DNA of 7,132 bases. It comes from Acidimicrobiia bacterium. Its GTDB lineage: Bacteria; Actinomycetota; Acidimicrobiia; IMCC26256; JAENVU01. Every line of letters begins with the position of its first letter. The first letter of the stretch is position 1. The notes beneath the pieces are model-generated. The model saw nothing but the letters and a program-made list of their open reading frames with translations, ran no database searches and was not told the DNA's origin. The translations under genes and the position numbers were made by a program. Below, in pieces: positions 1-4,342 of the stretch. The stretch spans positions 1-7,132 of the forward strand of contig JADGON010000085.1 of the NCBI GenBank assembly GCA_017882945.1, in the 5' to 3' direction.

Positions 1-2
1 AG

Positions 3-125
3 GGAGCGACGCTCGTCGAGCAGTGCCTGCTCGGCGACCTGGAGGGGAAGGGAGGGCAATGGAGGTCCTCTCGCGACGGCTGGAGCCCCGAGCGTACGCG
101 AAACCTGCAAATGGCCTCGATCTAG
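3..125 (+). CDS. 3' end of an unidentified plus-strand gene (partial at left edge)
   Basis: A plus-strand frame is open from the window edge for 40 codons and ends in TAG at 123-125. By hand count 33 of 40 codons end in G or C, against about 26 of 40 in the next plus frame. The peptide begins ATLVEQCLLGDLEGK and ends RTRNLQMASI, which looks more like natural protein than the Arg/Ser/Pro-rich alternatives. I do not recognise a family. Its TAG lies in the CTAG next to the insertion sequence. Before insertion it would have overlapped the TAG of the membrane-protein gene coming from the other strand, so the two genes would have been convergent with interlocked stops. The stretch is short, and one minus-strand frame has a similar third-position GC, so the call is tentative. 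Confidence 0.38.
   Translation, partial: GATLVEQCLLGDLEGKGGQWRSSRDGWSPERTRNLQMASI
122..125. repeat. Left copy of the CTAG target-site duplication
   Basis: CTAG here is matched by CTAG at 1872-1875 on the other side of the insertion sequence. Because CTAG is its own reverse complement, it can be read either as a 4-bp target duplication or as the outer 4 bases of a 19-bp inverted repeat. I prefer target duplication, because CTAG belongs to the stop codon of the flanking gene on the right and probably also of the one on the left. Confidence 0.75.
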
Positions 126-140
126 GAGACTGTTGAACAA
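126..140 (+). repeat. IS left terminal inverted repeat
   Basis: GAGACTGTTGAACAA is the exact reverse complement of 1857-1871. The match stops abruptly inside base 140. Further in, only short similarity remains (a GGGTT stretch near each end), which may be subterminal transposase-binding sequence. Confidence 0.92.
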
Positions 141-279
141 GGCGTTGTCGGGTTCGTAGGCTCGGGGATGCGGGCCCGGGTTCATGACTTGACCGAAGTG
201 CCGGTGTTGAGGTGTGAGCCGGTCGCCCTGGTGGCTGATGCCGAGAGTGGTCCCTCGTTGTCGGTTCCCGGGTCCGCTC

Positions 280-1806
280 TCAGCCGGCGGCGAGGGTCCA
301 GGTCGGTCCGGTGCGGGTGAGGCCGAGGTTGACGAGCCGGCGGAGGTTGAGCGCGGCGACGCGTGTGGAGAGTCCGTGTTGGTTGCGTTCGATGCCGCGG
401 TAGCGGACGCGTCGGTGGCCGCGGGCGACGAGCCACGCGATGCTGCGTTCGACCATGGGTCGGTGTTGGCGGTAGTCGTCGACGAAGTCGCCGGCGTGCC
501 AGGCGCGGCGGGCTTCGACGAGTTCGGCGTCGTGTTCGTGGATGTGCAGGATGCGTCCGTCTTTGGCGGTGGTGCAACGCGTTCGTAGCGCGCAGCCACG
601 GCAGCGGGTTCCGAAGGTGGCGCCGCCCTTCGCGGCGATGGAGACGGTGTGACCAGCGGGGCAGGTCGCGGTCCGGGCATCGTGGTCGATCGTGAAGTCG
701 TCGCGGTCGAACCCGCCGGGCACCGCGGGCCGCAACGGGATCGCTTTGATCGCCTGGTCGTGGTGCGCGTCGCGCAACGCCGAGCGGACCGCCCCGGACC
801 CGTACGCGCTATCCGCCAGGACCTGAAGCCCGGGCGACTCCCCGGCAAGCAGCTCGACCCCGGTCGACCCGTCCCCGGCGTTCGCGGGGGTGAGCGTGGT
901 CGCGGTGATCAGACCGGTCTCGGGCTCAACCGCGAGGTGGGCCTTGTAGCCATCGCGGTATTCGCTCACGCTCTTGTGCATGTGGCGGGCTTCGGGATCG
1001 ACCATGGAGATCACCCGATCCGGGGCCACCCGCCGGGCGATCCGCCACGTCCCGTCCGTGTCGCCGGGTTCGACATCTTGGCCCGCGACCAACGCCAACA
1101 GACCCACCGCGTCGGTCTGCGCGGGATCAAGCGCGACGCCCTCGAGCGCCGCGAGGACCGCTAGCGCGTCGTTCACCAAACCAGAAACGAGTGCGTTCTT
1201 CGCGTCGGGGTCGTCCCACGCGCACACTGGCTTGCCCGACGCGTCGTAGTCATGCGCGCTCACACTCACCGCCGCGGCTTCGGGCACCAGTCGCCGGACC
1301 CGCCGGATCGACGAGACCAGCTGCGTGACCGTGTCTTGGGTCGCGACCGCATCATCGAGCAATGTCGAGTCCAACGCCCGCCGCCGGCGCCCCGTGAGCA
1401 CCCCGGTCTCGGTGATCACTTCCCGGACCGCGTCGAAGATCCGATCCGGCCGGTCACTGGCCCGCAAACGCGAGCGCCAATACGTCAACACCGAATAGTG
1501 GATCCCGGCATCGTCGAGCGCGAGACCCGCCGCGACCTTCCAAGCAATATTGGTCCGCAACGCCTGCGCCGCATCACGATCCGAGAGACCCTCCAACGCC
1601 TGGAGGACCATCACCGTCGCGATCACATCGGCCGGCGCCGACGGGCGACCCCGCCCCGACGGGAACAGATCCGCGAACAACTCGTCGGGGAACAGTTCCT
1701 TGCGGTGATCGGCCAAAAACGCGTCCACCGAGTCGTCAGGCACCAGATGCCGGCACAACGCAGCCGCGTCCAACAGCTCAGCGTTTGGGTCGCTCGTCCC
1801 TTGCAT
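280..1806 (-). CDS. IS1182-family DDE transposase
   Basis: This is the transposase that would cut and join the ends of the surrounding element. From the ATG at 1804-1806 it is 508 residues, a normal length for the family. The N-terminus (MQGTSDPNAELLD, then a long helical region with ELFPDELFADLFPSGRGRPS) is the domain Pfam calls DUF772. The catalytic core shows ALDST with D146, LADSAYG with D332, and the signature YRQHRPMVERSIAWL with E453, giving a complete DDE triad. Between the second and third catalytic residues are C382, C402, C405 and C411, the Cys-rich insert seen in this family. A TTG at 1846-1848 would add 14 residues (MVLAISGRVVQTGW), but relatives begin with MQG, so I chose the ATG. 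Its upstream Shine-Dalgarno is poor: GGGTGG abuts the start. No frameshift or internal stop is present, so the protein should be functional. Confidence 0.95.
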   Translation of the reverse strand: MQGTSDPNAELLDAAALCRHLVPDDSVDAFLADHRKELFPDELFADLFPSGRGRPSAPADVIATVMVLQALEGLSDRDAAQALRTNIAWKVAAGLALDDAGIHYSVLTYWRSRLRASDRPDRIFDAVREVITETGVLTGRRRRALDSTLLDDAVATQDTVTQLVSSIRRVRRLVPEAAAVSVSAHDYDASGKPVCAWDDPDAKNALVSGLVNDALAVLAALEGVALDPAQTDAVGLLALVAGQDVEPGDTDGTWRIARRVAPDRVISMVDPEARHMHKSVSEYRDGYKAHLAVEPETGLITATTLTPANAGDGSTGVELLAGESPGLQVLADSAYGSGAVRSALRDAHHDQAIKAIPLRPAVPGGFDRDDFTIDHDARTATCPAGHTVSIAAKGGATFGTRCRGCALRTRCTTAKDGRILHIHEHDAELVEARRAWHAGDFVDDYRQHRPMVERSIAWLVARGHRRVRYRGIERNQHGLSTRVAALNLRRLVNLGLTRTGPTWTLAAG

Positions 1807-1856
1807 CCACCCAGTCTGAACAACCCGACCAGAAATCGCGAGCACCAACCCGCCGA

Positions 1857-1871
1857 TTGTTCAACAGTCTC
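1857..1871 (-). repeat. IS right terminal inverted repeat
   Basis: TTGTTCAACAGTCTC on the plus strand is the perfect complement of the left repeat at 126-140. This end lies upstream of the transposase start, so any transposase promoter must be in or near it. I could not find a convincing -35/-10 pair there. Confidence 0.92.
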
Positions 1872-1875
1872 CTAG
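1872..1875. repeat. Right copy of the CTAG target-site duplication
   Basis: CTAG is identical to 122-125. Read on the minus strand, bases 1874-1872 are the TAG stop of the membrane-protein gene, so the IS boundary falls directly after that stop codon. The duplication leaves the gene's final Phe-stop intact. Confidence 0.75.
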
Positions 1876-3449
1876 AACGGGACGAGCGCGTAGACCCGGA
1901 CGGGGCCGTCCTGGTGGAGCAGCTGGTAGGGGTACTTCGTCTCCGTGACGAGGCAGGTCGTGTGGTACTTCGCCGCGAGGGCGTCGATCTGCGCGCTGGT
2001 CAGCCGGTTGTAGGCGGCGCGGAGGCCGGGCAGGTCACCGTGCCAGCCCGGTCCGGAGAAGTACGCCGGGCCGCCGACGAGCTCGTCGATGCGCTTCTTC
2101 CAGGGCCCCAGGCGGTCGTAGGGGATCGCCTGCCAGTTCGCGATCTGGGGCCGCTCGGCGCGGTCGAAGGAGTCCTGGCGGTCTACCGGGAAGATGCAGC
2201 TGGTACCGGTCGGCGTGTTCATCCGCACCCAGTCGAAGGCCCGGGATTCGTGGTCGACCGTGGTCCACGCGGCGATGTTGCGCCGGATCATGCGCGGCGC
2301 CGCGAACACGGGTGCCGTGGGCAGGACGGCGATGGCGAGCGTTGCCGCGAGGACGAAAGTCGCTTCGCGCCGGGCCCGCCGCCGCTTCCGCCGGTTCGCC
2401 CCCGGAGGCCGTGCGATCTTGCGTGCGTAGCGGAACGCCTGGAAGAAGAAGACGAGCGGCACGATGACGGGGAAGGACCGCAACGGCATGAGCCGCAGGT
2501 AGCTCCAGACGTGGAGCGCGCGGGCGAGGAACGCGAGCGCGAACGGCACCGCCGCCGCGACCTGGAACGCGAAGAAGAAGCGCTGCGTGAGGTCGCGCTT
2601 GGACGTCACGAAGGACCAGATGTTGAACGCGAACATCGCGAGCAGCAGCGTGAGGTGGAGGGCGACCTGGCCCCAGCCCAGGGTCTTGCCGCCGAAGAAC
2701 GGGTCCGTGTGATACGGGATCGCCTCGAGCACCACGAACCGTTGGAGTGCCTGCGACGCGCTCCCGACGGCCGACAGCGCGCCAAGCACGCCGGGCACCG
2801 CGAGGAGGATCGCGAGCCAACACCATCGGAGCGCGGCGCGGCGCGTGTCGGGCAGCGCGAGCAGCGCGATGCCACCGGCCCAGGCAGCCCACATGCCGAC
2901 GGCCGGGTGGAAGCTGATGGTGAGACCGATGAGCGCGAGGCCGAGCGGGATCCTTCGTGACGTCAGGGCGAGGAGCGCGCCGAGGAAGCACACGTACGCG
3001 ACGGTCTTGGCCTCGAACGTGCCGAGGATCCACTCGCCACCGATCACCGACTGGTTGCTCAGGAGCCAGAACACGACCGCGAACGTGGCCGGCCAGACTG
3101 CGAGCCCGAATCGCATGCCGAGGCGGATCAGCAGCAACCCGAGGATGGGCCAGAAGACGAGGCGCCCGAGCCATCCGAAGGCGTTGACCGAGAGCGTGCC
3201 GGCGGCCGGGGAGAACAGGTGGTCGAACAGCCAGTGCTCGCCGAACGATCCGCTGAACGTCCAGTCGCCCCGGAGGTAGCTCGCGTCGGCGACCCGCTTC
3301 ACGAGCGGGAGATAGAGCTCCTCGCTGAGTCGAGGGACCGGCCATCCGTACAGGAGGAGGGTGACGGCGAGGACCAGGAGCGTCGGGAGCACGAGGTGGC
3401 GAGCGCCCAGCCTGACCCCGCGATCCTGCCGCACCTCCACATCGACCAT
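1872..3449 (-). CDS. Polytopic membrane protein, GT-C glycosyltransferase-like (possibly DUF6798-type)
   Basis: The 525-residue protein has about 10-11 predicted membrane segments: roughly 18-38, 88-110, 114-131, 147-163, 167-199 (one or two), 206-228, 259-282, 291-310, 321-340 and 363-384. The first extracytoplasmic loop carries acidic residues (E43, E44, D62 in RGDW), where GT-C lipid-linked-sugar transferases keep their catalytic Asp/Glu. The last 140 residues are soluble. They include AFDWVRMNTPTGTSCIFPVD, then a Phe/Arg-rich stretch ending in NWQAIPYD and a Trp-Lys-Lys-Arg segment. This resembles the tail of large bacterial GT-C-like membrane proteins, some annotated DUF6798. A basic cytoplasmic loop (residues 348-362, NRRKRRRARR) precedes the last helix. 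Substrate and reaction are unknown. The ATG at 3447-3449 has only a weak AGG upstream; a TAGAGT at 3460-3465 could be a -10 box. An in-frame TGA at 3510-3512 separates it from the decayed gene. The reading frame survives the adjacent IS insertion intact. Confidence 0.85.
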   Translation of the reverse strand: MVDVEVRQDRGVRLGARHLVLPTLLVLAVTLLLYGWPVPRLSEELYLPLVKRVADASYLRGDWTFSGSFGEHWLFDHLFSPAAGTLSVNAFGWLGRLVFWPILGLLLIRLGMRFGLAVWPATFAVVFWLLSNQSVIGGEWILGTFEAKTVAYVCFLGALLALTSRRIPLGLALIGLTISFHPAVGMWAAWAGGIALLALPDTRRAALRWCWLAILLAVPGVLGALSAVGSASQALQRFVVLEAIPYHTDPFFGGKTLGWGQVALHLTLLLAMFAFNIWSFVTSKRDLTQRFFFAFQVAAAVPFALAFLARALHVWSYLRLMPLRSFPVIVPLVFFFQAFRYARKIARPPGANRRKRRRARREATFVLAATLAIAVLPTAPVFAAPRMIRRNIAAWTTVDHESRAFDWVRMNTPTGTSCIFPVDRQDSFDRAERPQIANWQAIPYDRLGPWKKRIDELVGGPAYFSGPGWHGDLPGLRAAYNRLTSAQIDALAAKYHTTCLVTETKYPYQLLHQDGPVRVYALVPF

Positions 3450-3641
3450 CCGGGCCTGGACTCTAGGTCTGTCGTCGCCCGATTCACTGCCCGACCGCGA
3501 CGGCGCTGATCACACGCCCCGGCGGACGTAGAGGTGGTGGCGGCAGAGCTGATGGGCCCGCCGGGGCTGGTCACACCCGATGACGGTGCACGGCCGGACG
3601 CGCTTCGCTCCATGCTCCCAGTAGTCGAGGAGTCGTCCCTT

Positions 3642-3707
3642 CCACTCGAGCTACTGCTCCCGCTTGCATGACGCCGGTAGGTGCTCATCCATGAACGGGA
3701 TCGTCAC
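3642..3707 (-). repeat. Diverged 22-codon module, copy 2
   Basis: On the minus strand this encodes VTIPFMDEHLPASCKREQ, then a TAG stop, then LEW. It aligns without gaps to copy 1 at 3784-3849. Eleven of 22 positions are identical in protein (T, I, P, F, D, L, K, R, E, Q, W), and 12 consecutive bases (ACGATCCCGTTC) are shared. The alignment continues through the stop codon, which falls where copy 1 has Phe. Confidence 0.6.
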
Positions 3708-3783
3708 CCGCAAGTGATCTCGGATGCTTTGGATCACAGACGTGCATTCGTCGTCCCGGTGGGGCTTCCTTCATCGCTTCGCA

Positions 3784-3849
3784 CCACGCGTCGAACTGTT
3801 CTCGCTTCTGACCCGGCACGAGGAACTGATCGGCGAACGGGATCGTCGC
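3784..3849 (-). repeat. Diverged 22-codon module, copy 1
   Basis: On the minus strand this encodes ATIPFADQFLVPGQKREQ followed by FDAW. It lies 142 bases upstream (in the minus-strand sense) of copy 2. Since 142 is not a multiple of three, the two copies are in different frames, which implies an indel since duplication if both were once translated in one protein. Confidence 0.6.
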
Positions 3850-4056
3850 GTCCGGTGGACGCGCGTCGAGATGATCTGGAACTCGCTGATCGGCTGGTGG
3901 CGAGGGAGCCTGACCGGCCAGTCGGCGATCGTGCCGTGCCCGAGAGATGCCGTCAGCGCTTCGAGCAGAAGGCGGTACCGCGACCGCGAAGACGAAGCTC
4001 AGACGGGTCGAGCCAGCACGCGTGAACCGCTGGCGACGGGTTCCGGTACCGAACCA

Positions 4057-4086
4057 ACCCTCTCCGGCGACGAAGCCGGCGAGGGT
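4057..4086 (-). terminator. Strong GC hairpin downstream of tRNA-Ala, candidate terminator
   Basis: On the minus strand the sequence folds as a 6-bp stem (ACCCTC with GAGGGT), one G-A mismatch, a 5-bp stem (CCGGC with GCCGG) and a TTCGTC loop. It begins 48 bases past the tRNA 3' end. No T-run follows, so it is not a classical intrinsic terminator, although U-poor hairpin terminators are reported in actinobacteria. A second, weaker palindrome (GGTTC/GAACC around CGGTACC) is at 4039-4055. Confidence 0.4.
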
Positions 4087-4133
4087 AAGACCTATTGATC
4101 GCCAGACCCGATGGAAAGCGTCGGTTGGATCGG

Positions 4134-4206
4134 TGGAGCTGACGGGACTCGAACCCGTGACCCCTTGCATGCCATGCAAGTGCTCTACCAGCTGAGCTAC
4201 AGCCCC
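4134..4206 (-). tRNA. tRNA-Ala, anticodon GGC
   Basis: The 73-base gene folds into a complete cloverleaf. The acceptor stem GGGGCTG pairs with CAGCTCC (one G-U). The D arm is GCTC-AGCTGGTA-GAGC. The anticodon stem CTTGC/GCAAG encloses the loop ATGGCAT, with GGC at positions 34-36, reading Ala codon GCC. The variable loop is 5 bases, and the T arm is ACGGG-TTCGAGT-CCCGT. The discriminator base is A. The genome continues CCG rather than CCA, so the 3' CCA must be completed by the tRNA nucleotidyltransferase. The gene is transcribed away from leuS, and a hairpin at 4057-4086 may end the transcript. Confidence 0.97.
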
Positions 4207-4221
4207 AGAGGGAAGTTCCAA

Positions 4222-4227
4222 GTTATC
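4222..4227 (-). promoter_or_regulatory. Possible -10 box for tRNA-Ala
   Basis: GATAAC on the minus strand matches four of six TATAAT positions and ends 15 bases before the mature tRNA 5' end, a reasonable leader length. No good -35 was found at 16-19 bases upstream, so this is a weak call. Confidence 0.25.
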
Positions 4228-4327
4228 AGTCGTCCTCTGGGCCTCTGCGGTCTCGCACACGGAGCACATGCGCACGACCGTACGGGCGGGTTGGGACAAC
4301 TTCCAAGGAAGAGGGAAGCGGTGCGCC

Positions 4328-4333
4328 TACGCT
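4328..4333 (+). promoter_or_regulatory. Possible -10 box for a leaderless leuS transcript
   Basis: TACGCT fits the actinobacterial TAnnnT pattern and sits 9 bases before the leuS ATG, so transcription could begin at or within a few bases of the start codon. This would explain the missing Shine-Dalgarno: the purine-rich AAGGAAGAGGGAAG at 4305-4318 is too far away. No clear -35 is visible. Confidence 0.25.
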
Positions 4334-4342
4334 CGCCCGACG

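Larger units (their letters stand above)
126..1871 (-). mobile_element. Complete IS1182-family insertion sequence, 1,746 bp
   Basis: The element is bounded by perfect 15-bp inverted repeats (126-140 and 1857-1871) and flanked by CTAG on both sides. It carries one intact transposase gene on the minus strand that fills most of its length. About 140 bp at the left end (141-279), downstream of the transposase stop, and about 50 bp at the right end, upstream of its start, are noncoding. There are no passenger genes. The perfect ends, unbroken transposase and identical flanking tetranucleotides suggest a recent and possibly still mobile copy. Family assignment rests on the transposase, which has the IS1182-type N-terminus, DDE residues and Cys-rich insert. 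No clear outward promoter was seen at either end. Confidence 0.93.
3510..3977 (-). pseudogene. Decayed gene ending in a C-x4-C-x9-C-x2-H zinc knuckle; function unknown
   Basis: No single frame spans this stretch, but pieces in two minus-strand frames look coding. From 3977 one frame reads YRLLLEALTASLGHGTIADW and onward to ISTRVHR, with nearly all codons ending in G or C. Near 3850 the signal moves to a second frame (ATIPFADQFLVPGQKREQF). By 3707 it is back in the first frame (VTIPFMDEHLP), which meets an in-frame TAG at 3651-3653. After that TAG the frame continues LEWKGRLLDYWEHGAKRVR and ends with CTVIGCDQPRRAHQLCRHH and a TGA at 3510-3512. The Cys/His spacing matches the knuckle found at one end of many phage and actinobacterial HNH-type proteins, but no HNH catalytic motif is visible. 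There is no plausible start codon, at least two frame changes and one internal stop (plus a TGA at 3771-3773 in the first frame). I infer a 5'-truncated remnant. It could alternatively be intergenic sequence with chance resemblance. Confidence 0.5.

Noticed and set aside
182..1875. Several open frames inside the IS on both strands (for example 182-577 minus, 214-588 plus, 649-1164 plus, 1252-1875 plus)
   Set aside because: All overlap the intact transposase in other frames, have extreme Arg/Pro or Gly/Val composition, and show no recognisable domain.
1785..2960. A 391-codon plus-strand frame opposite the membrane-protein gene and crossing the IS end
   Set aside because: It is Glu/Arg/Asp-rich antisense of a GC-biased gene, and it spans the recent IS junction, so it cannot be an old gene.
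3463..3466. Another CTAG near the membrane-protein start (and one at 1161-1164 inside the transposase gene) as further IS target sites
   Set aside because: Neither is flanked by IS terminal sequence; they are simply unoccupied occurrences of the tetranucleotide.
3681..4098. Plus-strand open frames between the membrane-protein gene and the tRNA (3681-4025 and 3724-4098)
   Set aside because: They have no recognisable motifs, and the coding-like signal with the zinc knuckle and repeated module is on the minus strand.
3685..4299. A 204-codon minus-strand frame containing AQLVEHLHGMQGVTGSSP
   Set aside because: This peptide is the well-known mistranslation of a tRNA gene (here tRNA-Ala) and recurs in databases as a false protein. 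Only its part at 3784-3849 is used here, as a piece of the decayed gene.
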